A DNA stretch of 64,000 nt from Alternaria dauci (lineage: Eukaryota; Ascomycota; Dothideomycetes; Pleosporales; Pleosporaceae), in assembly GCF_042100115.1 (NCBI RefSeq), contig NC_091273.1:1798001-1862000 (forward strand), written 5' to 3'. Shown here piece after piece: positions 53,137 through 63,945 of this stretch; position 1 is the first letter of the stretch; each line of letters starts with the position of its first letter. Both the position numbers and the translations under genes were made by a program. The notes under the pieces are model-generated. The model searched no databases and was not told where the DNA came from. It worked only from the letters and a program-made list of their open reading frames with translations.

Positions 53137-53703
53137 CTAATCAATTAGCGACAGGCAATATAGCTTCCGCCCACTCGATATGAACTCCGCACCAGTACGC
53201 TGGCGGTCATAGATCCACGGCGGTGTATCCCAGGTAGGCGGCAATACTTCAGGGACTGGCGCTTGAGACGCTCCGTAATATAGTGCGACCGGGTGTAACA
53301 CTTTGAGCCGCAACCATCGTGGCACTTCTTTTTTACCTTTGGTGATAGCTTTGGCAATGCTGTCAGTACATCCGCGTAATGGGAGGATGAGGATGTTGTG
53401 ATGTTTGCAAAGTGCAGAGGAATGGGGACGGTGGATTGGCTAGGACAAAAGAAGGCTAGCGTGGTATCGTCCATTCGCATCCAAGTGGCCATGTCCGCAT
53501 TACTCCTCAACACCATATGTGACGTTGGCCGGCGAATCTGGTACGAAAGGAGCCGCCAAAGAGTCGAGATCTGTAATATGGTTTAGTCTGCGAATGCTCT
53601 GTGCAGCCCAGTGGTTACCACAAAATAGTATACAAGTACGGCGTACGAGATTCTCCAGGGGCGATCTTTGCCATGCTACGCAAGTTGACGACAGGTTGAA
53701 CAA
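53137..53703 (-). other. weak candidate for a spliced or decayed gene
   Basis: A good intron-like unit (GTAACC donor, GACTAAAC branch, ATTACAG acceptor) at about 53628-53576 opens into a frame reading TLWRLLSYQIRRPTSHMVLR and TWMRMDDTTLAFFCPSQS, which continues to about 53330. From there a second frame continues as WLRLKVLHPVALYYGASQ and TPPWIYDRQRTGAEFI until TAG at 53139-53137. The switch has no intron space, so one indel or a wrong model is implied. Protein-like but from no family I know. It may be a decayed gene, or chance. Confidence 0.25.
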
Positions 53704-53823
53704 GGGGATACAAAAGGATAGTACAGGGAACTTCCACAGTTCCCTACACAGTATGATATGACCTGCTGTTTAGCAGGTTCTTGCGCAAGTATTCCAAATA
53801 TATACAAGAGGGTATTTGAACAT

Positions 53824-55215
53824 CTAAACCAGCACTCTCCCACGCTGAGCGTCGAGGCGGACCAGCTCCTCAGCAACATTTCTCGCCACATCCAGCCTGT
53901 CCTCCTCGTACTTCCGCGCCGCTTCGTCGTTCTCTTCTCGCGTACGCCAATAGCGCGGTCTGGCACTGGACCGTCGAATCCCACTGTCGTCTTCTTCCGA
54001 CATGGTCCTCTTCATGAACGACCGATAGATGCGCGACTTGGATGTATTCTTCGCAGCCACATCATCGACGCCAGGCTCGCTGGGTGCATGCTCTGTACAC
54101 GCAGCCTCAAATGCGCGTCTGACGGTTCCCGCAGGTAGGCTGGTAAGTCTTACGAGACAAGTGTTGGCCCCGCTGTCCTCACCACCGCTCCCCACCCCGT
54201 GCGATCTCCACCCCGTCTCAAACGGAGTCCTGCACGTGCCTAGATCCCGCCAGCTCTGTACCACCAATCTAACCTGCCCACCAGTAGCATGCGAGAAGTC
54301 CTGAGTGGTCACACTCCAGTCCGTCGCACAGGTCGAGCAGTTCTGCGTAAACTGGTACTTCCAACCTCGGCGGATCACATTGTCGACAGCGGCCATGAGA
54401 CCGGTATGGCCGTTTGGTGTATCGCGATGGCCTGTGACGATGTGTGGGAAAAGGGGCCAGAGCGACTTCAAGAGGCTGCGATTTCTCGTTGTGAAAGCGG
54501 GAAGGATAATTGCGTAGGAGCTGTGCAAGAGAAAGTGGCCTTGGACTATCCTGGCTGAAATACTGAGCTTAGTGGGAACCGGCGTTCTCGAGATACGCGC
54601 CATTTCCTTCTTCTCGTACGTGAACGCAGAAAGGGGGATACCGTGCTCGTCTCCCCATGATGCGTGGTTGACGGCAAGTCGAACGTGGTGATACCGCAGT
54701 TTGTATCCGTCACCGGCATCCAAGTAACTGTTAAAGTCTGCACAATCTCTTTTATCCCCCAGCTGCTGGCTCTTCGGTCCGTCTCCAGCGCTCCAGGCAT
54801 GGAATCTATCACACCATGCGCAGAACCAGTGGCCAGGAAAAGCGCGCTCTACCACTGCCTCGATGGTCTTTCTCTTCTCAAAGCGGTTCTTGCTACCCTC
54901 GACATGGCGAGAAAGAACTTCAGTGCCGAGAGCATAGTAGATGTACCGACTTGAAAGGCAAAAGGCGGCTGCCGAGGAAGTGTTGAGATAGGCGTTGACT
55001 TGCTGGATGAGTTCGAGCGGGAGACTGAGTATTGGGCTCTTCGGCAAAGACGTCGGTAGCTGCTTGATTGTGGCCATGGAATCTGCAACGTCTTGTTCTT
55101 CAAATGTAGAATCCATGCTCGTTCTCGAACTTGCGGTTCCGGACGCCGAGTTGATGGTCGAGGGACGCGACGATTGTGCAGAGCTGGTGCTCATCGACCG
55201 GCGAAAGAGGCCCAT
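53824..55215 (-). CDS. F-box domain protein
   Basis: Probable substrate adaptor of an SCF ubiquitin ligase; target unknown. Single exon, 463 aa. A Ser/Thr-rich N-terminus (1-58) precedes an F-box-like helix pair at about 60-97 (SPILSLPLELIQQVNAYLNT, then FCLSSRYIYYALG). The rest is a large Cys/Trp-containing region: FPGHWFCAWCDRFHAW, then QNCSTCATDWSV (possible zinc ligands), followed by a sequence resembling other fungal F-box proteins whose F-box is joined to a region reporting 'W.dlG.' (VVQSWRDLGTCRTPFE). The C-terminus is charged, with RPRYWRTREENDEAARKYEE. The start at 55215 is the first ATG of a long clean frame. Confidence 0.8.
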   Translation of the reverse strand: MGLFRRSMSTSSAQSSRPSTINSASGTASSRTSMDSTFEEQDVADSMATIKQLPTSLPKSPILSLPLELIQQVNAYLNTSSAAAFCLSSRYIYYALGTEVLSRHVEGSKNRFEKRKTIEAVVERAFPGHWFCAWCDRFHAWSAGDGPKSQQLGDKRDCADFNSYLDAGDGYKLRYHHVRLAVNHASWGDEHGIPLSAFTYEKKEMARISRTPVPTKLSISARIVQGHFLLHSSYAIILPAFTTRNRSLLKSLWPLFPHIVTGHRDTPNGHTGLMAAVDNVIRRGWKYQFTQNCSTCATDWSVTTQDFSHATGGQVRLVVQSWRDLGTCRTPFETGWRSHGVGSGGEDSGANTCLVRLTSLPAGTVRRAFEAACTEHAPSEPGVDDVAAKNTSKSRIYRSFMKRTMSEEDDSGIRRSSARPRYWRTREENDEAARKYEEDRLDVARNVAEELVRLDAQRGRVLV

Positions 55216-55958
55216 GGTAGCGATTCGACTTTTGTTGTATCTGCCTGAGATGCGAGATAGCGAATATAAGACTGAAGTCAGGCACAGCGCAGAGACCCGT
55301 TATGAACTATAAACCAAGTGTGCCAGCATGCGGTAGGAAACAGAATTTAATCAGAAACACGTCTGAGCTGTCACACAGTCGTTACAAATTCGACGCCGTC
55401 TCGCGCGGCCACCGCATCCCCTTATCAATGCGCCGCCGATGCACGACATGTCATCCGGCCGCCGTTTCTAACGGGGGATGACAGTGGCACGCTGCACGCT
55501 TAGGACGCCGGAACTAGGCACATGCCAACCAATCTGCCGGTTCCAGGGCCGAGACGACATGTCCGGCGGTGAAGGTGAGACGGCCGTCATTCACCAAACA
55601 CACGTGCGCTGACCAAGTGGGGCTTAGCGCGACGTTGGCAACGTGGGTGTGGTAGGGTATGCCTGTAAGCGCCCTGGCCGCCACTGTTGTCGCGACAGCG
55701 TGCAAGATCGAGCCGGATGAGTCAGAGGAAGAGCAGGTTTGACGAGATAGTGTTTGTGGATATTAGATTGCACGGCAGATGTAAACGCTATGCTATGCGG
55801 AGAAATAGCGGCTTCGACATGCTCCGCTGTCGTACGAGGCATGTCAAGTAAGCCCAAATTATAGATATAGTACAAATGCGCTTCTGCTCGTGAGGCGCAA
55901 CCCTAGGTCATATCATTACAACTTCTGGCTGTCGTCAATCGTTCCTCTCTCAGTACGT
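55216..55958. other. spacer between F-box gene and KEI1
   Basis: About 740 bp; F-box promoter and KEI1 3' flank. Short frames without motifs. No gene seen. Confidence 0.5.
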
Positions 55959-57014
55959 CTACTTGGGCAGCTCGGGGTTCAGCTTGAGCTGCGGTACTGG
56001 AGGGCCGGTTCCAGCTCTGCGTCGGCGCTCGCGCTCGTTGAAGCCTACAGGCTGGTCCAGCTGTGTGGTCTTCTTGAATCTGCCGCCCAGACTGCGCATC
56101 CAGTCCTCGCTCTCGCCGGCATCAGCACCGAGCCAGTACTTGGGGGAGCCGCTCAGCATGACGCGGCCAAGCTTGCCCCTCCAGCCGCTGCCCTCTTCCT
56201 TGCCTTCTGCAAAGGGGTTCTCGGCAAGGTCGGTTGCGGAAGTCTGCATGTTGTTCGAGGTGTACCAAGCAGCGGAGGAGGCGTTGGCAGCAATGTGTTG
56301 GCGGAGGCACTGGCGGGCAAAAGCCAGCATGATGAAGACAAAGTAGACGCGGAGGGCCCAGAAGCCGGAGATGAGGGAGATGGACATGATGCTTCCGCTC
56401 TGGAAGACGGCGTTGCCGAGACCCGCGCCGCCCTCTGCACCCTGTCCGACTGCTACGGCGTGTTGGCCGGCCCGCATGCCCTCGGTCGGCTCGGCGATGA
56501 TGTCAACCTGCGTGACGTTGTGCTTGGGGCTGGTGAAGCCCGCATTGTCCTTCATGCCCGGCGACAGTCCGGCGTTCTCGTCTGGGTGTGCGGCGAGCGT
56601 GTAGAACCAGGCGATGCCGAAGAAGGCTGTGTACAGGGCGTTGATGACCGAGTCGAGCGCATAGAGATGCGCCAGCAGGACCGACTCAAAGGGACTCTGT
56701 AGCCGGATGTGCTTGTACAGGAATGTGGTAGCGACGAGCGCAAAGGTCGAGTAGAGGTACATGGACAGCTGCCAGCCGTCGATCTTGGCTCCCGTAAGCA
56801 GCGCGAGGAGGCCGTAGACGCCGGACGCCTTGTTGATGACCTGGAGGAAGGTGATGACTTCGGCACCTGTGCGGAGCGACATCTTCTGGAGGAACGTCTG
56901 CAGGCCATGGTCAGTCTCGTCATGCTGCAGTTTGAGGTCGGCTGCCTGGGCGCGTCTTGCTTGTGGACGTACCTTGGGCCTAGGGATCTCGAGCAGGTGA
57001 GAAGGCGCCATCAT
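55959..57014 (-). CDS. kei1: KEI1, regulatory subunit of inositol phosphorylceramide synthase
   Basis: Golgi membrane partner of Aur1 in making inositol phosphorylceramide (DUF1753 family). Two exons (57014-56973, 56897-55959), 326 aa. The unspliced frame is open through the 75-nt intron (56972-56898), but splicing joins HLLEIPRPK to TFLQKMSLRTGAEVITF, which matches the family. Four hydrophobic segments follow: one at the GLLALLTG region, one at LYSTFALVATTFL, one around ALYTAFFGIAWFYTLAA and one at WALRVYFVFIMLAFA. The cytosolic C-terminal tail has NNMQTSATDLAENPFAEG and PKYWLGADAGESEDWMRSLG. Start: two ATGs in tandem (57014, 57011). Head-to-head with the SDR gene. Confidence 0.88.
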   Translation of the reverse strand: MMAPSHLLEIPRPKVRPQARRAQAADLKLQHDETDHGLQTFLQKMSLRTGAEVITFLQVINKASGVYGLLALLTGAKIDGWQLSMYLYSTFALVATTFLYKHIRLQSPFESVLLAHLYALDSVINALYTAFFGIAWFYTLAAHPDENAGLSPGMKDNAGFTSPKHNVTQVDIIAEPTEGMRAGQHAVAVGQGAEGGAGLGNAVFQSGSIMSISLISGFWALRVYFVFIMLAFARQCLRQHIAANASSAAWYTSNNMQTSATDLAENPFAEGKEEGSGWRGKLGRVMLSGSPKYWLGADAGESEDWMRSLGGRFKKTTQLDQPVGFNERERRRRAGTGPPVPQLKLNPELPK

Positions 57015-57650
57015 CGTCGCGGCGGGGCGCGGAGTAACTCTCCACGTGTATGTGAAAGCGGAATAGGCGTAGCTATGCTCTGGCTAAAACTGAGTTTGGC
57101 GGCGTTGGGTAGGGAGACGACGTCGGCGTGAAAGAGGCTGATGGATGACGGATGCGCCCGGCACTGGAAATTGGCTATGTGCTCATTTCGCGCTAGCCCC
57201 TTTCTACGCCTCGCCTTACGTTCAACACTCTAGGAAAACACGAGTTATTAAAACAATTTCCCACTGCCGCTGCAATAACAAAAGTTTAAAATTACAACAG
57301 GAACAGAGAAGTTGCAAGTATTCACAGTCTTTCGAGGTCTGCTATCAGAAGTCAGTACAGGCGCAAGGTAACGCCTACTGTTTCTATCCTTGCTTCGTTT
57401 CAAGCCGTGGAAGCAGCTTCCCAATAATCTCACACGAATTCCCCACAGTTACAACCAACGTTGCTTCCCTAATCGTCGGTCGTGCACATGCAATCCGAGT
57501 TCCACAAGCCACATGGGCGATGACGTAGCCAGCGCCAGTAGCTTCAGCTCCAACCATCGCGACCACATGTGATACCACTACGTAGTATCAAACAACATCC
57601 AAACCTCACCTCGTCCGAGTTGCACTCTGCAGTTCCTACACAAAGTCGAC
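57015..57650. promoter_or_regulatory. divergent KEI1/SDR promoter region
   Basis: 636 bp between opposite starts. Contains small frames on both strands with no family similarity. No clear TATA box. Confidence 0.4.
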
Positions 57651-58594
57651 ATGGCCGATTACGTACCACCTGCGCCGAAACTCCATGAGCAAGATCTCAA
57701 GGACAAAGTCGCTATTGTCACGTAAGACATGTTTCTACTTTTGTATCTTTGAAGAAGCCGTACATGCCCCCCGCATACATACCAGAAAGATCTGACCCAG
57801 TTGTAAGTGGTGCATCGAAAGGGATAGGGCGTGCGATAACCCTCTCCCTCGCAACACGCGGCTGTTCCATCTTGGGAACCTACTCGTCCCCCGAGTCCGC
57901 CCACAACTTCGATACGCTCTCATCCACAGTCCGTGGCCTCTACGCCTCTTCCAACAATGAGACCCCGACCATGCGAGGCGTAGTCGCAGACATAAAATCT
58001 CTCCCCTCCGTTGGCACTCTCCTCGCCGCTCTCGCCAACCATTTCCCCGGCAAGAAACTCAGCATACTCGTCTTCAACGCATGCTTCAATACGCGTCCTA
58101 GGATAGGCAGTGCGAGCGAAGCAGACATCAGCCACTCTCTGACTGGAAACTTGCACTGGCCGATTGTGCTCATGGAAAACCTGGTCCGTCAGCATCTCTT
58201 CACGCCACACAGCCGCGTCGTAGTCATCTCTTCCGACCGCGTACGCGACCCTTCGCCTGGGTCTGGATTGTTCAATGCTACGCGTGCGGCCATGGAGTCG
58301 CTGGTGCGGTCCTGGGCCATCGAGTTGCCCCATAGCTTTCCGGGAACGACAGTGAATGCGGTGTCGGTGGGATTGACGGATACGCCTGGTCTGCGCTCTT
58401 TTCCCCCAGAGGCTGTGCAGGCGTTGAAGGAACAGAGGCTGCCAAAGGTCAAGGTCGCCGAGGGAGGAAGACTGGGACAGGCGGAGGATATAGCGGATGT
58501 TGTAGGGTTCCTAGCCAGCGAGAAGAGCAGGTGGGTTAGTGGGAGTGTGGTGGCAGCGAACGGAGGGGCTGAGTGGGTTGGCGGGAGTTCTTGA
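57651..58594 (+). CDS. SDR-fold protein lacking the YxxxK pair
   Basis: Rossmann-fold short-chain dehydrogenase/reductase family member; substrate unknown. Two exons (57651-57721, 57808-58594), 285 aa, 86-nt intron that rebuilds the cofactor motif VAIVTGASKGIGRA (TGxxxGxG, about 24-31). The ILVFNACFN segment stands for the usual NNAG, and VVVISSDRVRD supplies the catalytic-serine position. Where SDRs have YxxxK, this protein has LFNATRAAMES: Phe179 and Arg183. The C-terminus VSGSVVAANGGAEWV is the usual SDR end. NADP(H) or NAD(H) binding looks possible, but classical reductase chemistry is doubtful. No transit or signal peptide. Confidence 0.85.
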
Positions 58595-58765
58595 ATAGTG
58601 AGATGTGGAGGAATGAGTTGAGCTCCCATACTAGGGCCGCATGTGCAACGGACAAGGTCTCGATTGAAGTTGGTAGTACAGGTCTAATACTTGGTAGTCA
58701 CAGATTTATCAATACATACGATACATAACTTTGGGTCATTCCTCGTGTTTTCGTACACTAACCAT

Positions 58766-61284
58766 CTAGGCCGTAGTTTCTAACGATTCGTGCCGGGTGG
58801 CCTCATCCGGCGTGCGGCCATTCAATAGTTCGTTGACTTCGTCCGAGAGCTTCAAATTCTGTTTCTCATGTTCAGCTGCGAGCGAGTCCAACTTGCTGGC
58901 CGCAATGTCTCGAGATGCAGAAACTTGTTGCTTCAATGCCGCTACCGCGGGCCCATCCACTTGGTTCACATCCTCAGGCTCCGCAGCCATGGTCTTTCTT
59001 GCTTGTTCTCTGGTGTTCTTCATCCGCAGTCTCGCCTGCTCGACAAGGGAGAAGTCATTCAGCGTCCTTTCGATTTGATCCTCGACAAGCTTCTTTGTGT
59101 AGTTGGCCAGAGGCCTAGTGGTGAAGACGTTGGGGAACCGGTAGCTCAACCACAGATAGCATATAATCATTTTGTGCAGTAGCTCCAGCCGTCTAAGGTA
59201 GTCACGCTCACCAGAAGGGGGATCATCCAGGATGCTGAGGGGAAGAGTGTCGAGGTCCAACAGGCTACCTGACTTGCCTTCTGCGATACATACAGCGAGC
59301 TGGTGCAGAAATCTCTTTTGATCCGGATCGCGCATGTCAATGGGCGCGGCGCAGATCATGATACGGTCTTGGATGCTCAGGTTCTTGACAAAAAGGAGGA
59401 CGTCGGCGATGGCCAGTTGATCCTTGAGCTCACAGAGATGGAATCGAGGGTGGATCTCGGATATCTCGTGCAGACGCAGCATTATGTAGCTGAAGGGTGT
59501 ACCTGGGGGGAAATAATTTGCGAATCGCTCAACAATGAGGGACGGAGGAAAGAGGCCAGCTGATTGGATCTCTTCGGGCTCGCGTTTCATGCCCAGCTTC
59601 AAGTGGGAGTGGTCTTCGTTTTCTAGTGTGGTGACCCATCCTACCGTCTTCGCCTCGGGCCTCTTGGCCTCGACGGTATCCGGCTGCTTGTCATCCAGGC
59701 CAATGGTGGGGTCAACAGCGCCGTCAGCAACCAAAGCCTGCGAGTCGGCAGTGGTTGCTTGGTGAGCGGTCTTGAAGCGACCAGCACGACCAGCAATCTG
59801 CTTGATCTCGGATACTTCCAAGGGCACATATTTAGAACCATTGTTCTTCATGGTAGACTCAAATATGACACGTTTAATGGCACTGTACCAGTCAGCGTCA
59901 GCGGCAGAGCAGAATAAGGGTCAACTTACAGATTGAGGCCCATACCAATGGCGTCACTAGCTACAAGGAAGTCGTAGTCGTTGTCTGGATCGTTGAACAA
60001 GCGCGCCTGTTGCGCTCTTGTCTCGGGTGGCAGGCTCCCGTATACGATGGCGCACTTCTTCCCCGTCTTCTTCTCAACCTCGCGGCGCAGAGCGTGAATA
60101 CCCAGGACGCTAAAGGCGACGATGCAGTCGCCCTTTTCAAGCTGGTTGAGGTTTCCATTCAGGCTTCGAGGCTGGACCTGGAGCGGCGTCAGACGCTCGT
60201 ACTCGTGCACATGTACCTTGTCGCCAACAAGGGCACAGAGCTCGCGCATCAGCGGCACCGTCCGGGCTTCTCCACAGAGATGGATCTCCTTGGCTTGCAG
60301 GCCCATGAAAGCCTGCGTCCACGCCCACCCCCGGTCCCTGTGGCTGATCATCTGGATCTCGTCGATGACGGCCACGTCAAACCTGGTGTTGAGCGGGGCC
60401 ATTTCAACGGTGCAGCTGTACATGGTGGCGCGGGTGTCGTCGGGCATGCGCTGCTCCTCTCCAGTAACCAGAGCGCATGGCTTGCCCTTTGCATTCAGGC
60501 GCGTGTAGACTTCGTGGGCGAGGAGACGCAGCGGACCGAGGTAGATGCCCGAGTTGGCTTCTTCCAGGCGCTTCAAGGCGTGGTATGTCTTTCCAGAGTT
60601 GGTCGGCCCAACGTGCATGTGTACTGTGCGAGTCATCTCTCGTGTCGCTGGATACCATTCGGCGGGATAGCGCAGATCGGCCACCTCCTTCTGGTTCTCC
60701 ATCTCTGCCGCCGTGAAGCGCCCGCCACAGGCCTGCGCATAGAACATGTATCGCAGCTTCGTCAGGAGTGTCATCCTTTTCCGTCTGGCCTCGTCCACCA
60801 GCGACACCAACTCTGGGGGCGCCTGCTTGATCCATCGGCTGACGGACCGCTCGAACGTGAGCCATTCCTTGTCGAACTCGTCTGGGGTCAACTGCAGCGT
60901 CTCAAGAAAGTCTGGCTGCACGAATTCCTTGCGCAGCTGGGCGAGTTTGTCCCGGACTATGCCAAACGGAGGACCAGCGGACCGAGAGAGTCCTGTTTGG
61001 TGGGAGCCATTGCTCCTGAGCGGGTTGAACGACGACGGCCTCTTCTTGCCGCCCGAGGTTTGTGATCTCTGCGCGGCCTGGATGCGCGGGAGGAGGCGCG
61101 GGGGATGCGGTCGTGAGCGGGCGGCGAAAGAGCAAACGAGACACAGCGAGTTCCGCCGCGCTGGCAGGAGAGGCATGCCAATGGCGGGTATCGTGCGCGT
61201 GAGGAAAGACAAAAGATACAGCGCCGTGCGCCTGGAAACCCAACAAGAGCAGCAGCTGAAGAAGATGGACGTCAAGTCGACCAT
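58766..61284 (-). CDS. suv3: Mitochondrial RNA helicase SUV3
   Basis: ATP-dependent helicase of the mitochondrial degradosome. Two exons (61284-59930, 59882-58766), 823 aa, 47-nt intron joining SDAIGMGLNL to AIKRVIFESTMKN. Motifs: P-loop VGPTNSGKTYHAL (about 226-237), DEIQ box VIDEIQM (308-312), DNDYDFLVASDAIGMG (motif V) and IKQIAGRAGRF (motif VI). A Suv3 C-terminal helical region follows (LFPPSLIVERFANYFPPGTP, then LRRLELLHKMIICYLWLSYR). A mitochondrial presequence is present: MPLLPARRNSLCLVCSFAAR from the ATG at 61176. That internal start gives 787 aa and a better presequence than the first ATG at 61284, so the true start may be 61176. Shares a 279-bp region with SEC1. Confidence 0.92.
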
Positions 61285-61404
61285 GTCATGGCGAACAAAA
61301 AGTTGGCCAAGCCTCTGCTAGACTAGACACCTCCGGCGGGCAGGGGACCGTCGCCGCAACCTGCAGGGCTGCGACACGACCTCTCTAGCTGCGACGCGCT
61401 CCCC

Positions 61405-61443
61405 ACACCACCACCACCACCCAGCCCAGCCCAGCCCAGCACC
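61405..61443. repeat. (CAC)n and (CCCAG)n microsatellite
   Basis: A run of CAC units continues directly into four CCCAG-type units, between the divergent SUV3 and SEC1 starts. Short simple repeat, probably within a 5' UTR. Confidence 0.8.
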
Positions 61444-61563
61444 ACGCCCGCCGCGCCCACGCCGTGCTGCTCAACACACACCCTCGGCCCTCTACTGCGA
61501 CAGCGCTGCACGCTTCACCGGCGTATTTCCCCCCGGCGGCATTGGCTGCCCTACCCCGCCGCT

Positions 61564-63945
61564 ATGGCGTCCATGATAGACATCCAGCGAGAACGTATGC
61601 AGCCTCGGGCACGCACACAGACGGCGGCTGACAGGACACATAGTCATTCTCAACTCGATCAAGCAGACGACACGCGGCGACGTATGCAGCCCCAATCCAG
61701 CGCCTGTACCTCGCTAACGACTCGTGCGCAGTGGAAGCTCCTCATCGTCGACGAGGACAGCCAGAAGCTCATCAACAACGTCGTCAAGGAAGACGACATC
61801 CTCAACCTCAACATCACAAGTATGCGCCCCTGGCCCTGTCCGCGCGCTGCTTTCTGACCCCGCAGACATTGAGCGCATCGAGGACCGGCGGCAGACGATA
61901 CGCGACATGGACGCCGTCTACATCATCACGCCCAAGCCGCACATTGTCGACTGCATGATGGCCGAGTTCGACCAGCGCAGATACAGAGGCTTCTTCCTCA
62001 TCTGGACGACGCTGCTGCCGCCACACCTCAAGGAGCGCATAGACCGGTCGCAGATGGCACGCGAGCAGATTCGGAGCTTCCGAACAGTGCACCTCGACTT
62101 CCACCCCCAGGAGTCGCACCTCGTCACTTTCAAAGACCCCTGGAGCTTCCCCATCCTCTACCACCCCGAGTGCAACAACCTCGTCGTGCGCCACATGGAG
62201 GACATTGCAGAACGGGTAGGCGCCTCTCCTCCCCCAGCCACTCCCGCTAACCACCCAGATCACGGGCATCTGCGTCGCGCTGGGCGAGTACCCCATCATC
62301 CGCTACTACCGGCCGCGCGCTCCCACCCACGAGGCCAGCGTCCTGTGCTCGCACCTTGCCCGCTTCGTCCAGGATAAGCTCGACATGTACGCCCAGTTCA
62401 ACCAGGACTTTCCGCCCCAGTCGAACCGGCCCCGCGGCGCCCTCTACATTACCGACCGCTCCATGGACCTCATGGCGCCCTTTCTCCACGAGTTCACATA
62501 CCAGGCCATGGCCATGGATCTGCTGCCCATACAGGACAGCGACAAGGTGACGTACCGCACCATTGTCAACGAGGAGGATCCCGCGGCCGAGGAAAAGGAC
62601 ATGGAGATCTCCGACAAGGACAGGATATGGGTCGAGAACCGCCACCGGCACATGAAAGACACGCTCGACAAGCTCATTAGCGACTTCCAAAAGTTCATCG
62701 CCGACAACCCCCATTTCACCAACCAGGACGCCCAGAACGCGGCCGGCATGAATGGCCTGAATGCAATCAAGGACATGATTGCTGGACTGCCGCAGTTTCA
62801 GGAGATGAAGGAGGCCTACTCGCTCCACCTCACTATGGCGCAGAAGTGCATGGAGATATTCCAGAAGCACAAGCTGCCTGATCTGGCCTCAGTCGAGCAG
62901 GTGAGTCGCACTGACCGTAGACTCGCCCTCTTGCTAACCTGCGCAGTGCCTGGCGACTGGCCTTGACGAAGACTACCGGAAGCCCAAGAACATGACCGAC
63001 CAGATTGTGCGCACCCTGGACGACGAAGAGATAACGCCAGCGGACCGGCTACGCCTCGTCGCGCTCTACGTCCTCTTTAAGAATGGGATCCTGCCCGCCG
63101 ACCTCCAGAAGCTCCTCCTCCACGCACAGCTGCCGCCCACTGACAGCGAAGTCGTCCGCAACCTGGACCTCCTTGGGGCGCGCGTCGCCAGACAGCTCAA
63201 GGAGAAGAGAGACGCACCACCTCCGCTTTTCCCGCCCAAACCAGCCCCGCCTCCAAACACCGAGGACTACGGGTTGTCCAGATTCAACCCCGCGCTGCAG
63301 GATATGCTGGAAGAGCATGTCCGCGGCAGCCTGCCGCAGGATGTCTTTCCCTTTACAAAGATGTCGCCCGACGACGCCGCGAGCATGGCGCAAGAGAATG
63401 CTGCGCCAGCGTCACTCCGCTCTGCAAAGCCGACATGGGCCAAGTCGCGGCTCGCCAGCGCAGAGCCGCGTCAGCGAGTCATCGTCTTTGTAGCTGGCGG
63501 CGCAACCTACTCCGAAGCCCGCGCCTGCTACGATGTCTCGAACAAGACGTCGAGAGACGTCTTCCTTGTCACATCACACATGATGAAGCCGCAACTCTTT
63601 CTCCGCCAAGTTGGCGATCTCAGCCAGAACCGCCGCACCCTGCGTTTGCCCGTCGACCAACCGCAGCCGAAAGCTCCAGCACATCTGTTCGAGAAGCCTG
63701 AACCGCCAAAACCTGCGCCGCCGCCGTCTGGCACCAAACCCCCCATGTCTGGAGGCCTGCCGTCCGGTCCCAGAGTCGCTGGCCCGAAGCCCCCGACCGC
63801 TGCCATGGGCGCCATTAATCTCAACGGCCAGCCACAAAAACACAGTCCGTCGCAGTCGCAGAGCAGCACAAAGCCTGGGAAAGAGGAGAAGGAGGGCAAG
63901 GAAAAGAAGAAGAAGAAGTTGCATCTGTTTTCCTCGAAGCATTAG
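61564..63945 (+). CDS. sec1: Sec1/Munc18 family protein SEC1
   Basis: SM protein that binds exocytic SNAREs at the plasma membrane and promotes secretory-vesicle fusion. Six exons (61564-61594, 61644-61681, 61732-61819, 61866-62215, 62259-62900, 62947-63945), 715 aa; introns 43-50 nt. The three short N-terminal exons give MASMIDIQRELILNSIKQTT and WKLLIVDEDSQKLINNV, the normal family start. Domain 1 continues with RMDA-like YIITPKPHIVDCMMAEF, domain 2 with HLDFHPQESHLVTFKDPWSF, domain 3a with RGALYITDRSMDLMAPFLHE and MKDTLDKLISDFQKFI, then VIVFVAGGATYSEARACYDV and DVFLVTSHMM. The tail (about 620-715) is Pro/Lys-rich and low-complexity, as in other filamentous fungi. A simple ORF call would merge or lose the short exons. 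Confidence 0.93.
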
